Of a stretch of 64,000 nucleotides of DNA, positions 1 to 12,305 are shown in pieces (within the stretch, counting starts at the first letter, position 1; the number at the start of each line of letters is the position of its first letter). Source of the stretch: Lobosporangium transversale (Eukaryota; Mortierellomycota; Mortierellomycetes; Mortierellales; Mortierellaceae); NCBI RefSeq assembly GCF_002105155.1, contig NW_019028986.1:692501-756500 (forward strand), written 5' to 3'. Made by a program: the position numbers and the translations under genes. The notes below the pieces were generated by a model that was not told the DNA's origin, searched no databases, and saw only the letters and a list, made by a program, of their open reading frames with translations.

Positions 1-1125
1 ATTAGTTTGAACAACCACCCTCCCCCTCCCCCCACACATTGTTCAAAAGATCGATTGCTTCGTGCACTCTTTGCATTGATCCAGAGCAATGGTTGAAAAA
101 TATTATGAGGTTAGCAAAAAAAAAAAAAAAAAAAAAAAAAAATAAATAAATAAAAATAAAAATAAAAATAAAAAATAATGACGAACATGTTTGTCTCCGT
201 TAAAGCGCTGTAGTCAAAGTCATTTCTGGTTTAGGAGAAGAGGGAAGAGAAGGGAAGAGGGAAGGGAAGAGGCGGGTGCCAAACAAAACAGGGGTTCCTT
301 GCATGGGACAAACACACTGAGATTTTTTTCTTTTTTGTGTGAGCATCTGCCATGCATGCACAAAGCAGGGGTGGAAAAGGGATATCGAATCATAACTACT
401 CTTTTCTAGATCGAAACAAAAAATGGCCATCTCTCCTTTGAACATTTTTTTTTTTTTTTTTTTTTTTCTATTTTCCAGTAAAAAAGAAAAGAAAAAATAC
501 AGAAAATCATTTGGTCGATTTAGCTTTACGTGTAACGTTGCAAAAAAAAAAAAATTTTTTTTTCAGTGTTCTCGGAGTAGGTCCGGCATCTTACTGTGTG
601 TCATCATCATCAACAGGCTGAAAAAAAAAAAAAAAAAAAAAAAAAATATTCAGCACTGTGCGCACTGTTTTTCTTTTTTATTTTTTTAAACTCTCAATCG
701 CCGTTCTTAACGCGTTTTGTTTACCTATTTGTTTGTGCTTGTGCTGAGTGTTTAAAGCAAGTTGGTTGCTGGAGACACGGCAAACTACGTCAGGGATGCA
801 TACATTGACAAATCCTTTCGTGATCTACACAGTACAAAGATACAAAAAACCTTTGGAGCATCCAAACCACACTTTACGTAGTTAATGCAGAATGCAGAAT
901 GCACGATGATTCATACGCATGGATGTATCAGATAGGAGTGCCTCCAAAACACCAAATTGATGGTTTAATATTTATACGTATATAATACGAGTTGTTATTG
1001 TGCCCTTCTTTGTGACAGTAGAGTGATATAGTGATTTTAATTAGATCGGGGTGGAAGATAATCTTTTTTTTTTTTTTTTTTTTTTAGGCTTGGTGGTGAC
1101 TACAACATCGAATAAGATGTTCTAA
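1..1125. other. Low-complexity region without a recognisable gene
   Basis: AT-rich DNA with repeated poly(A) and poly(T) runs, for example near 117-142, 447-467, 620-646 and 1063-1085. Open frames here consist mostly of Phe/Lys runs from these homopolymers. I see no gene, RNA or repeat family. Confidence 0.6.
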
Positions 1126-1350
1126 ATGCCTGGTGACCAACACGTGCGATTGTTCTTGTACGGTCATGAGTGGCAAGTAGCTTTATATTTTCGTAGACCA
1201 GCACTTACTGAATATACTTTTGTGGGGTATGAAGACGTTCTAGCCTATTGGGGTGAACATGATGAGCACTCAACATTTATTACGATAACAGATCAGAATA
1301 ACATATACATCCTCATGAGTAAGAGCATATTTCATTCTTATGACCTGTGA
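1126..1350 (+). CDS. Possible small ORF or exon, unrecognised
   Basis: A 74-codon frame with protein-like composition (several Trp, Tyr and Glu, no low-complexity run). Its ATG lies about 40 bases after a poly(T)-AG that could be a splice acceptor. Close to the end, the bases after CTCATGA read gtaaga, a plausible donor, so this could be one exon of a larger or broken gene. No family was recognised and no partner exon was found in the microsatellite DNA that follows. It may be a chance frame. Confidence 0.2.
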   Translation: MPGDQHVRLFLYGHEWQVALYFRRPALTEYTFVGYEDVLAYWGEHDEHSTFITITDQNNIYILMSKSIFHSYDL

Positions 1351-1514
1351 ATATATCCTACCTTCTTTCCCTTTTCCTTTCTCTGTCATGAAGGTACCCT
1401 GGGGGGAGCAAATGACAAAGAAAATAAAAAAAAAAAAAAGTTTGTCTCTTGCGTTTAGCTCTGAGCAATAAATTCTCCGGTTAGTGATGGGTTTATTAGA
1501 AAAAAAGAAGAAAA

Positions 1515-1549
<35 letters not shown>

Positions 1550-1601
1550 CGCATCTTTTTTGAATAAGAAAGTAAGAGCAAGAGACGTCCTGTTTATGCT
1601 G

Positions 1602-1632
<31 letters not shown>

Positions 1633-1785
1633 AAAAGAAAAGAGACGATGTGTCTAAGGTACTTCCCCACATGTACTGTGGCAAGGGATTGTAAACAAAG
1701 GACGTGGTATCGAGTACTGAACAAACCAAATGTTGGAAAGAGACTAAAAGTCATGGAGAACAGGCCTTTGAGAGATGAAAAGTCT

Positions 1786-1809
1786 GTTACTACTACTGCT
1801 ACTATTACT

Positions 1810-1852
<43 letters not shown>

Positions 1853-2040
1853 GACAACGACGACCACAGCCAGCGACGACAACGACGACAACGACGACAA
1901 CGAATGTATATAATTATGATTATGATTACGATTATGATTATGGTTATGATTATGATTATGTTTATGACTTTAACCTTGACTTTGACTTTGACTTTGACTC
2001 TGACTTTCTTTGACTTTGACTTTGACTTTGAGTCTGACTA
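1786..2040. repeat. Compound trinucleotide/hexanucleotide microsatellite
   Basis: A chain of different short repeats follows without gaps: a CTA/TAC triplet array (about 1786-1850), CGA/ACGACA triplets (about 1853-1902), TATGAT-type hexamers (about 1912-1965) and TGACTT hexamers (about 1970-2038). Successive blocks differ by one or two bases, as if one repeat was extended from the next by slippage. The frames across it encode only Tyr/Asp or Leu/Thr runs and are not credible genes. Confidence 0.85.
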
Positions 2041-2229
2041 AAGCTTCTATTAACGTTACTGGGTATAGACTACGATCTTATTTCTACAATGACCGCAACT
2101 GAGGGTAGGCAGGGCAGAGATCGAGTATTGGGCAAAGAAAATGAGAAGGAGGAGAGGGATGTATAGGAGGGAGGACAATTGGCCTTTCCTCCTTCGACAT
2201 ACTTTATCCTTTTGAGGTCTGTTGAGCAG

Positions 2230-2263
<34 letters not shown>

Positions 2264-3295
2264 TTTTTATGGTCTCGTTGACTATGATTACTTTTTAGGC
2301 AAGTGGGAGGGGGAGATGAAAAGGTTGAAATTATAGTTTCACTTAAGTTGCACCAGCGCGCACATGTTTATATCTATTGCCGTGCTCATTCCTCATAACG
2401 ACTCTCATTTTTAGCTTTTATACAATGAATCAAAGATTGCTTCCAGACAGATTCTAGGATGGATAAATGAAAAAGAGAAATGATCAGTCTTTTGCTCAGA
2501 CAGAGTGAATGCCTGTCTGTCTGCAGAAAGTTGCATGCATTTGCATAGAGGTTTCCCGTCAATGTTCTCAATATTCCATTCCAATTTTTTATTATAGCTA
2601 TTATTATAGACTATTATTGCTATGCCACCTCCTTGGCCATCTCAATGAAGTAAATAAATAAATAGATAAAAATTAGCTTTCATATCCTCCACATAGTTCA
2701 CTCCCCATAAAATACACGTTTATTGATCATGATAAAACTAGAAGAATAAAAAAATAAAAATAAAAATAAAGATAGACCGAAGGAATGTGATAGATCTTTT
2801 CTTTTTTTTTTTTTTCTTATTCTTTTGTTTTTTTTTTTCTTTTCTCTTTTTTACTTTTTTTGTTGTTACAGGTGACTATTTAGTTTATTTCAATTGACAA
2901 GGATAAGAAAGAAAAAAGACCAAAACGGGTAAGAAGAGCGGGCACGATGGTTAGCCAATGAGGAGAGAGAGCTGGTCTATAGTAGTTTGCACCTATAAGA
3001 CGGAGGTTGATGTAATGTTGGTATATATTAAGCAGACTATTGTAGTGATTGAATACGATTCAGTCACTCAACAGCGAATGGACTGTTTTTTTTTATTTTA
3101 TACTCCATCCCACAAATGAGAAGAAATGTATTTGATAATATTGTTATAGAGAAAGAGTTATATGTCAGGTACACATTGTTTCTCTTTCTTTACCAAATAC
3201 ACAAATAAATAAATAAACAAGTCAATCAATCGACAGAATACTCTATTGTATTTTACAACTGATAATATTTTTTTTTCTTTAAAAAGTAATTCAAT
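2041..3295. other. AT-rich intergenic DNA
   Basis: No gene recognised. It contains a poly(A) run at about 2229-2260, several TAAA/AAATA patches near 2650-2770 and a T-rich stretch at 2800-2860. Confidence 0.5.
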
Positions 3296-3367
3296 AGTCA
3301 GTCTCTTTTTCTTTTATTTTACATATATATTTTCTATCGTTTTTCTTTTTCTTTCTTTCTTTCTATC

Positions 3368-3410
<43 letters not shown>

Positions 3411-4010
3411 CTCTCATTCTCCCCTTCTCTTCCTCCCCTATTCACACCCATCGGTTTTTCTTTTTCTTTTTTTCCTTTCGTTCCCACCTTTTCTCGTCCG
3501 ATCGAATTGGTTTCTGTTCAATCCAATTCAGTCTGTTACTCTTTCCTTCACTCTTACTTTTGACTTTTCATATAAAAGTCCTTCCCAAACCTTTTTTTTC
3601 TTATTTTTTTTTTCTTCTTCTCTCTTTTTTCCATTTAATTTCGTCTCCTTCATTCTCTCCTTTGGACGCTGATCTATTTTTTTTTATTGACTTTACTCTC
3701 TCTCATTCATTTTTTTTTTTTTCTTCCTTTATTCTCATTCCACTCATTACCCATCACTCATTCTCTTCTGTCATTCTCTCTTTCGTCCTTGTCGAATCTC
3801 ACTCTTCCACTTGTACAGTTTCATTCCAAGGAAAAAAGAAACTATCTTTCTATTCTCAGCCAAAACTCAATCATATTCTTCCTTCATAAAGAGTTTAGTT
3901 AGAACCTTCATACATCGAAGGAGACTTTATTTCCTTCTTCTGTATACCACCGTTATTCTTTAGGATCTCCGTTGTCTCCTGATCCTTCCTTATCCTTCTG
4001 AATCTATCAG
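3296..4010 (+). promoter_or_regulatory. Pyrimidine-rich leader, probable promoter/5' UTR of the WOPR gene
   Basis: The + strand is strongly C/T-rich for about 700 bases, with a CT array at 3366-3408. Similar pyrimidine-rich stretches precede the genes starting at 26273 and 31049, always on the coding strand. This fits core promoter or 5' UTR DNA for the gene starting at 5833. The stretch ends at a consensus donor (CAG, then gtaagaaa) at 4011, which suggests a 5' UTR intron. No transcript data support this. Confidence 0.4.
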
Positions 4011-4548
4011 GTAAGAAATTTCAATTTCTTTTTTTCCTCCTCCATTTTGCAACCGATCAAGTAAAAGGTTACCATCCGGTTACGTCCGTTTGCATTATCA
4101 ACCCGGTGACATCGTTCTTTGCTAGTATTTTTTTTTTTTTTTTTTTTTTTTTTGTTCTCAGGGGCATGGGTTTGGGCGATCACCTCTTATTTTCCATCCA
4201 ACTTTACTTTCTGGACTCCTTTTTTTTTTTTTTTCCTTTCAATTTTCTGATCCACATACTTTCTTATCCATGTGTCTGTCTTTTCATTAAGAGAGAGGTA
4301 ATGAGATTGGAACATGGGGTGCATGGTGCATGTATGTGTAATGAAGAAGAAGCTAAAAGAGTAATGTTGTGTATCTGGAACCTTTTTCAACCCCCTTTTC
4401 ATCTCCACCCTACTTTTCCCTTTCGTCAATCACGAATTTCACACCAATTCCCGTTGGCCCAAAGTTTCCTGCCCGATCGATTTCAATCAGGGCTTTGGAA
4501 TGGGGGGACAAGATTGAGGATTCACTCTGTGAGTGGCTAGGGGTCTTT

Positions 4549-4586
<38 letters not shown>

Positions 4587-5388
4587 CTGAATTCTGGAAC
4601 ATGTGAGTACAAACATCTATGAAAACAAAAAGAAAGAGTAGGGAGAGAATGTGTGCAAAGAGTTCTGAAAGAAGAAAAGCGAGTGTGCGATTTTGACTGA
4701 GACCTTGGTCTGGCCCGTTTCTTTGTTTATTTTCCTTATTGTTTTGGTTGACAGTGATGATTGATTGTTGTGTGTATTCTCCTATTTTTTTTTTTCTTCT
4801 CTCTTCGAAACCCATGCCTGTGGTAACCTCATGTATGCATTTCCATGACACACGCATGTACTTTTTGTACACATGTCTTCATACACATTTCGTGTGCAAC
4901 CCTTCTAACTTTTTCAGAGCATCTGGGGGAGAGGATTATAAAAAGAGCGAGAAAGAAAGGAAGATTTGTCATACGGACACGGATAGTGTGGGATTTTTTT
5001 TTTTATTTTTGTTGTGGCGCGTCTCTTTTGGTGATGTGTCCGGCGGAGCATATTTAGGACAGGAATGTTTCGTCATGAGAGCAAAAAGAGGTTTGGAGAG
5101 TGGGCGTGAGCGATAAGAGAGACATGCAATACATGAGGGGGGGAGGGGGAAGAACAATAAGCATGTGTTCAATGACACTGGTATATTAGCATTGATGCTG
5201 TCTAACAATCAGCAAAAATGGTCGGAAATGTTATCCATTGTGCGCTTTTCCTTCATTCATTTCCATCTGGTCTCCTTGGATGTGTAGTGTATTAGACGGC
5301 GCGTCCTCTAACGAAGGATGGGGAAAATGGGAGAAAAGTAAAATGTTTTTATTCTGATCTTTTTTGCATGCTGGATCTGCTGAAGAGA

Positions 5389-5420
<32 letters not shown>

Positions 5421-5810
5421 CTGTCTTGATCGACGACGTGAAAGCCATGCACACACATTTGCATACATTGCATACACACCTCCTTCCTTCTTCCTTTCCT
5501 TTCCTTTCCTTTCCTTTTTTTTTTTTTTTTTTTCTTTCTTTCTTTCTTCTGAGTGCTGCTTTCAACTCATAACTTGAAGAACCTGGAGACAAAAGATAGA
5601 GACCTTTCTTTTTCTTCCTTCATCTTTTCTCCATTTGTCTTGTAATCTGTCTTCATTTCTCATTTGCCATCAATTAATTGATTCAAATGGACAAACTCGT
5701 AATTTTTTACTGACTTCCTTTGCCACTTGTCTTTTTTTTTTTTTTTTATTTTATTTTTTGCTCACTTTTCTCTCATTAGTCAGTCCTCTTCCCCTTCAAC
5801 ACGTACCCAG
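4011..5810 (+). other. Putative 1.8-kb 5' UTR intron of the WOPR gene
   Basis: Position 4011 opens with gtaaga after CAG. The DNA just before the 5833 start has a candidate acceptor, acccag, ending at 5810 and leaving only 22 bases before the ATG. The span holds poly(T) tracts, a T23A18 palindrome at 4546-4586 and no recognised gene. Long 5' UTR introns would be unusual among the short introns of the other genes, so this remains an inference. Confidence 0.3.
4546..4586. repeat. T23A18 homopolymer palindrome
   Basis: A run of 23 T is followed directly by 18 A, a perfect self-complementary tract able to form a hairpin. At least seven such T(n)A(n) junctions occur in the window. Confidence 0.9.
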
Positions 5811-5832
5811 GCACATAGATACTTCCTACATC

Positions 5833-6440
5833 ATGAGCATTGTCGAAACCTTTCACGGCTATATCGAAACAACCCAAGACACTCTCCTCATCTTTGAGGC
5901 TTGTCGTCGTGGGCTTTTGCCACGCATCTGCCGTCGTCTGCAAGAAAAGGAACGTCGTATCGTTCAATCCGGTACCGTCTTTGTCTTTGACGAGCGTGAG
6001 TCAGGTATTAAGCGCTGGACTGATGGTCTCGTCTGGTCTCCCTCTCGTATTCTCGGCAATTTCTTGGTTTACCGTGAGCTTGACAAGCGCAACTCTGGCA
6101 AGAAAGATGCCTCCCCAATCGACCGTGCCTCGCGTTCGAGCTCATCCAGTGATGTCGAATCGGCCTTGGAGAAGAACAAAGAACGCGCCCTCGTAGGGTC
6201 CCTCACAAACAGCTACAGGTTCAAGAAGAACGGTCTGGTCAAGAAGACAATGTCTATTGTCGTCAACGGCGTCTCGCAGCATTTAATCTCGTATTATTCC
6301 AAGGATGATGTCTTGGCAGGCAAACTCCGCACGCCATCCTCCGTTCCTGAGCTTGCAAGCCTTGAGATCAGTCCAGATTTCTTGATGAAGCAGAACTTCC
6401 GTATCCCACCGACTGTTGAGCAGTCTTATGATCGTAAGTG

Positions 6441-6474
<34 letters not shown>

Positions 6475-7799
6475 CACCATTCGCATAATTATCGTAATCA
6501 GCAAAGAGGCATCCGAGCGCAGTCGCGCATATCATTATCAATCCATTTAGTTTATGGAAGGGATATTGGCGTTCGATTAATGATCGAATGAGATTTTGGT
6601 TGTTTGGTTGAAGGATAATTGCAATTTTCTCTCTCTCTCTCTCTCTCTCTCTCCCCCTCCCCCCCAGTCTCCCTTCACTTTTTAATTATTACGCATAATG
6701 ATATTGCGACAACGGGAAGAGAGTGTGGGCTTTGAGTGACAGGAGAGACAGCAGGGGATGCGCACTTGCCTTTGAAGTGAGCAGATGACACGACGATTCT
6801 TCTCCCTCGACTTTGCTCATTTATGAGTCGTACAAAGAGAAGGGAAAAAAAAAAAAACGCATTTTGCAGATGACAAAGTGATGGCGCAACCTTTGGCAGA
6901 AAACATCCCTTTCTATACCGGTTTTTGATGCTCATCTTTTTTTTTTTTTTTTTTAAATTACTCTATTGTTCTTTTTAGTGAGCGATCATATGCAGTCGCC
7001 TGTCTCAAACAACCACAGTCCGCGTACTCCAAGTGGACCCTTTCACACTATGGGCGCCAACGGAGCCGACTTCACGCCCGCAGGCTTCAACGGCAACCAT
7101 GTCCGTACAAAGACAGAGTCAGATCTTGTAGGATCATCACTGGATGTCTTTTCAAAGCCATATCATCATCAGCAAACCCATCACCACATGCATTCGCAAC
7201 AGGGATACCATGGTATGACCCACTTTGGCGGACCACAGCACCATCACAACTCACATGCTTATAGTCCTCAGCATGCGACCTTTCCTCCCAATTTTTCGTA
7301 TGGCTCTGTCCCAAACAGCAACGGTAGCTCGGTCACTAACCCTCAAGACCAGAGCTCGACCACGCCCCCACCTATCCGGTATCTGTCTCGAGGTCAACAG
7401 CAACAGCAACCTTTCATGTCGTACCCCTCCACTACTCAGGGTCAGTCACCACAATCCTCACAAACGTCTCAACAGCAACGCCATAGCATCTCACCTGGGC
7501 AGTACGGCGCAGGCTCGCCTGCCATGATGATGCCAAACTCCGGTAGCAACGGTCACATTCAAACACATGATTTTAATCTCCAGATGGGTTACCATTCGCC
7601 TGTGACAACGAGCCCCAGCACATTTAATGGTCTTTCTGGTGGTTCTCCTCAATCAAGCCATCCTCAGCCATCACATCATCATCATACTTCTCTTCCACCT
7701 ACGACACAAGGGTGGAGCGACTTTGGTTATTCTTCTTATCCCACAGGTCCCATCTCTGACCATCATGAGCAGCACAATCACGGTAGCGCATCGCCTTAA
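5833..7799 (+). CDS. WOPR-domain (Gti1/Pac2 family) transcription factor
   Basis: Predicted 473-aa nuclear DNA-binding regulator in two exons: 5833-6433 and 6979-7799. The junction is in frame, with gtaagtgg as donor and ttttttag as acceptor. Residues 4-90 hold the first WOPR half, including SGIKRWTDG at 57-65 and WSPSRILGNFLVYREL after it. Residues about 128-197 hold the second half (YRFKKNGLVKKT onwards). The C-terminal half, encoded by exon 2, is rich in His, Gln, Ser and Pro with no fold visible, as is usual for the family. Family members (Wor1, Ryp1, Gti1, Pac2) control morphological switching, conjugation or virulence programmes in other fungi; the target here is unknown. The ATG was chosen because the domain begins almost at once, although the frame is open upstream. 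The 545-bp intron carries poly(A), poly(T) and CT tracts. Confidence 0.92.
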
Positions 7800-8464
7800 G
7801 TGACAATTGGGTTTGATGAGAGCATCAGATGAAGTCGATGAAAAGGCCAATGGTAGAACGGGACACGTGCATATGAGCGTTTTTGTGGATAGACTTTTTT
7901 TTTATTTTCCTTCTCTTAGGAATCGAAATGTATTAGTTTGTCTTTTTGTTTGCTATTTCTTTATTATCATAGATCCCTTGAGCTTTTCTGTCAACAGAAA
8001 GAACAAGGAGCAAGTGTTTTTCATTATCATCATTTTCTTTTATTTTTTTTTTTTTTTCTTTTCTTTTCGTTTATAGTTGTTTTCTTCACGCTTTGAGTTT
8101 TTTTTTTTTTTTTTTTCTTCGTTTTTCTTTTTCATATTTGCGTTAGTTTTGATCTCACATCTGATTTTGAGGAGGCCATTAGAGTCAAATCAATGGCTCT
8201 TCTTGTAAAAAAAAAAAAAGACGCCCTTCACTTCATATAATCATTTTTGCTTATACAATATAATTTATAATTGTACCATTATATAATTCTGTCTTGTGTA
8301 ATGTAATATATTATATATACATTTATACACTTTGTATTATTGTTCACATTTGGCTTACATTAGAGTTCATGCTGTGTTTTTGTTGATGAAGGACAAAGAA
8401 TCCGAAAAGACATGTTGTTTTTGGCTTTTTGAGTTTGAACTGAATCTTTTTTTCTGCGCAATGT

Positions 8465-8495
<31 letters not shown>

Positions 8496-8648
8496 GAACG
8501 ATGTGGTTAAGTAAAGCAATTGTCTGAAAGAATCTAATATTTATATTATATAACTATGGATAAACAAACATACATGCAGGGCATGGCATTTTACAATGAA
8601 AAGAGAACAATTTCCTCAACACTCAGTCTTGGTCCGTTGAAGAAAAAA

Positions 8649-8684
<36 letters not shown>

Positions 8685-9617
8685 AAGAGCTGTTATAGTT
8701 CTGTTATGCTTTCGCGCCATCTAGGAAGAACCTTTTTTTATCTTTTTTCAAGTGGTAACAGGGGTAGAACTAAGCCACACAGTAGGCCTTTTATTAAAAA
8801 AGTGAAAAGTAACCCCCCCCCCCCCCATCTCCCTTTCTACCTCCCTAAACATCCCCCCTTCTCCATCCCCTTCTCCGTCCCCTGTCCATCCCCTATCCAT
8901 TCCTTTTCCAAAAGAAAAACGATGGCTTTCCGGATACGAATAAATATTTGAGTTTATATGGACTGAAAAGTTAAATAGAGAGTTTTTTTTTTTTTTTTTT
9001 TTTTTTAATAAAAAAAAAAAAAAAAAAAAAAAAAAACTACATGTATAAGATTCACAGTTTGAAAACAGTAATGATATTTAGTGTTTCTATACAATGTTCA
9101 CAAATAGCTATCGCCTTGGGTGTCAACGGTGGATCAAAGAGATCGTTATAGTTTCGAAAACATTGTGGGTGCACGTGCCATTTTATTTGAGTTTGTCTAA
9201 GTAACATGTAAACTGAGCTCAAAAGGAGACCTAGAAAAATACAAAAAAAAAAAAAAAAAAAAGCTATGGTGGGCCATGGAGTCAAATTGAGAGGGAATGA
9301 CATTTGATTCCACCACATTTCTATCGAGAACCGATTGAGAGGTTTACAGGGCCCAAAGAAAAGTACACTTAATAGTAGATTATCTAAAGCTGTAGCTTAT
9401 TATATATATATATATATATTTTTTTTTTCCCTTCTTCTAAAAGTACTCCATAATCGCCAGGGTAACCTTGTTAACAAATGATTGAACTGGAAGTAAGAGT
9501 GACAATATCAATGCTAGGCTTAAGTATGACGGTTGTCTATTGCTTAACTTGCTTTTTTGTTCATCCATTTATTTGCCTCAACCCATGAAATGCACTCGAG
9601 TATCGCAATTATCTACA
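7800..9617. other. Intergenic region between convergent WOPR and NAMPT genes
   Basis: T-rich DNA with 3'-UTR character just after the WOPR stop, a C-run at 8815-8826 and a T24/A27 tract at 8983-9036. Both flanking genes end here, so it should hold two terminators or polyadenylation regions. No gene recognised. Confidence 0.5.
8983..9036. repeat. T24-aat-A27 homopolymer palindrome
   Basis: A poly(T) run passes through aat into a poly(A) run, forming a long A/T hairpin in the intergenic region. Confidence 0.85.
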
Positions 9618-11008
9618 CTACTTTTCCTTTTTGGGTTCGTCTGTGCTCAGGGCATGCTTAATCTTGTTGTCCAACTCTGGACTGATAGGATTCAAAACCT
9701 TTGGCTGATTCTCCCACAAAGATTCAAGTCGCTTCTGGATTTCTCCAAATGTCTCCCAGGCTGACAAACCCTCGCTCTCGGACAGGATATACTTGTTGTC
9801 CTGAACAGTCTGCGTCCCAAATTGACGAGTGCTTGTGTCAGCTTTTGGAACTTTACCATGATCATAGACGACCTTCAAGTGGTTCTTAGGATGTGGCACG
9901 CCATCTGCCCTGCGTGGACCAACCGTTAATTTCTAGTATGTATTGTTGTTATCATTGGTACGGTTAGTATCAAAGTGATCCAATAAGTCGCTTTGCAAGC
10001 ATATCAGGAACATGCCATGAGTTTAGTTCAAGCTTGGGAAATATTGGATGTTTTGTGGCTACTTACACCTCCCTCGTTGGTATAGACATCCAGAATGCCA
10101 GGCAAACTGATCTTGCCAGCGTCATCCTTTGGATGCTTCATGACATCTCTAAAAGACGTCCACCCCATGAATTGATACCAGATTTCGAGTTAAAGAAGGA
10201 AGAGTTAATACATTTTTTCCCGTTCGACATTATATATAAATCAATTTTACATCATCGTATGAAATATAACATGTTTGTATATACCTTGGAGTGCCATCAG
10301 CGTATGTGATATGAGATAACTTGGTCGCAAAAGATATAGTATCACGGTTAAGCTTTTGCAAGAGGCCACTACCCATACCGAAGGCTACATTTTCAGCAGC
10401 GTAGCCCTCCGCCAGGGTTGCATCCAAGATACGGCGTAGGGATTCATAGCTTACGCCATCTCCTTGAATGACACCACACCCCCGGAGAACCTTGTAGCCT
10501 TTCTTATTCTTGTCAGAACCGAACACCTTGTCAGCAGCGCTATGAATATTTTGCATTGTATAGGCATATTAAACCAAATTAGGCCCGTATACGCCATCAG
10601 AAATATTTTTGTCCGCAGTTTTCTTTCCCATTCCATTCCAAGTACATTAACATGGTCCAAATCAATTTACCGCAATCCCGCCAAAACAGCATCCACAATA
10701 TCCCCACTGTCTGGGCGAAGAACCAAGAAGCCATTGGCACTCTTATCGACTTTGAATTTCGCAACCGCAGGTAAGACTGAATCCAATGCATATTGGTAAT
10801 CATACGAGTCCATCACACAGGCATAAATGCCGTCCCCGAATTGCTCAATCATAGCCTCCATGGCCTCCTTTTCGGTCTTGAACGCCATCATCACAGAATG
10901 CTCACTCGCGGGAATTGAGCTGGCAATAGGTTCGCCTCTGTTGAGATAAAACTGAGCATGGAATGCGGCCGCCATCGTATCTGTTCCTGTGAAGTTAAGC
11001 TTTTTTTT

Positions 11009-11044
<36 letters not shown>

Positions 11045-11448
11045 TGAAGCCATATATAAATATCAGCAACGCTGGTAATGATTGCCCATACGCAATTATC
11101 CCTATTATGTTCTCTTCCTTTCCTTGATACATCAGTTAAAATGTATATTATATACCAAATGTGCAGAGCCCCCTAGGATAGCTTGATCAACACTGGTGCA
11201 GCCTCGGAATCCAAAATCATGCAAACGGCTGTTCAGTGACCAAAAATTGGCCTCATCCACACTCTTCTCGTACGCAGCTTTGATAATATCCTTGGAGCGT
11301 CGAGAGAGTGTCGCAACAGTCATGGGGTACTTTATTGTTGTTTTTCATATTGTTTAAACCGTGGGAAGAGAAGGATATTTAGCAAAGTTATTAGACTGGC
11401 ATTTTAATTTTCATGAAGCAGCTACATTATTGTTCATCGCCACAATTC

Positions 11449-11490
<42 letters not shown>

Positions 11491-11727
11491 TTACCCATAT
11501 CATGGTCAATATTGTCTCCAAGAATGTGACAAATCGACTCATCTCGCCCTCTGCAAAGATCTGGAAGACTGGAACATGTGGGTGTGCCACAAACCCTTCA
11601 GGAAGAGCCTCGATTTTAACAGGGAAGTAGCCATTATGCTCATGAACAATCTAAAATGGATGGAGGATAGAGAAACCAGGGCATGCTGTTAATTTTAAAG
11701 TTGAAAAGTTTACGCTATCCGATTCTA

Positions 11728-11759
<32 letters not shown>

Positions 11760-12066
11760 GCCCATCATTATTACAGAAGTTTTTTTTTTTTTACCTTCAT
11801 GAAAAGATCTTTTGGAAAAGGAAAGGGGGTGAATCCTGCATTGTGTGTACTGAAGAACAACTCTGCTTGAATAACGTCCTCTTCAGTCCATTGCTTAGCA
11901 ACATAGTTTTCAATACTTCAAATCATTGTATCCAATAACCACATTATCAACAGCAGAAATACATGGTATAGATGCACATATTAATAAAAAAAAAATTCAA
12001 AAAGGAATATTTAGTATTTTAAAGAAAACAAAAAGAAAAGCACTTCAAGAAGTAATAATTGAAGCT

Positions 12067-12114
<48 letters not shown>

Positions 12115-12305
12115 GATATTTACAAGTGGCGGATGCCATAGACGACAATACGGCTGTCTTCTGTGTCTTTGTCATAACCGTGACGCGCCTCCCCATAGGC
12201 AACCATCTTTTGTGCCTCGGGATAAATAAGAGGGTGCGTCACCTTGTAAGAGTCGGTTAGGACTGCAAAGGAAATGGGAAACGGCAACGTGGATGACAAT
12301 GGCAT
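9618..12305 (-). CDS. NAMPT: Nicotinamide phosphoribosyltransferase (NAMPT)
   Basis: Converts nicotinamide and PRPP to nicotinamide mononucleotide, the first step of the two-step NAD salvage route. Eight exons on the minus strand join in frame: 12305-12124, 11915-11795, 11650-11495, 11329-11156, 10999-10671, 10539-10285, 10148-10067, 9932-9618. This gives 537 aa against about 490 in animals; the extra length is mainly C-terminal. Family landmarks appear in order: LTDSYKVTHP near the N terminus, LHDFGFRG, SAHLLNFTGTDTM, LRPDSGDIVD (PRPP/NMN site), VIQGDGV and GMGSGLLQKLNRDT. Most introns contain long A/T homopolymers. Yeasts usually use nicotinamidase plus nicotinate phosphoribosyltransferase instead, so the gene is notable in a fungus. 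The family assignment is very secure; individual splice sites are by eye. Confidence 0.95.
11449..11490. repeat. T24A18 palindrome in a NAMPT intron
   Basis: A 24-T run followed directly by 18 A, immediately beside the donor of exon 3 at 11494. It lies within the transcribed intron. Confidence 0.9.
12068..12114. repeat. T31A16 palindrome in NAMPT intron 1
   Basis: 31 T then 16 A inside the first intron, ten bases from the exon 1 donor. Confidence 0.9.

Noticed and set aside
1648-2041. Frames with Tyr/Asp and Leu/Thr repeats
   Set aside because: They are translations of the compound microsatellite in two frames.
3246-3902. Frames rich in Phe, Ser and Leu
   Set aside because: These arise from pyrimidine-rich leader DNA without start context or homology.
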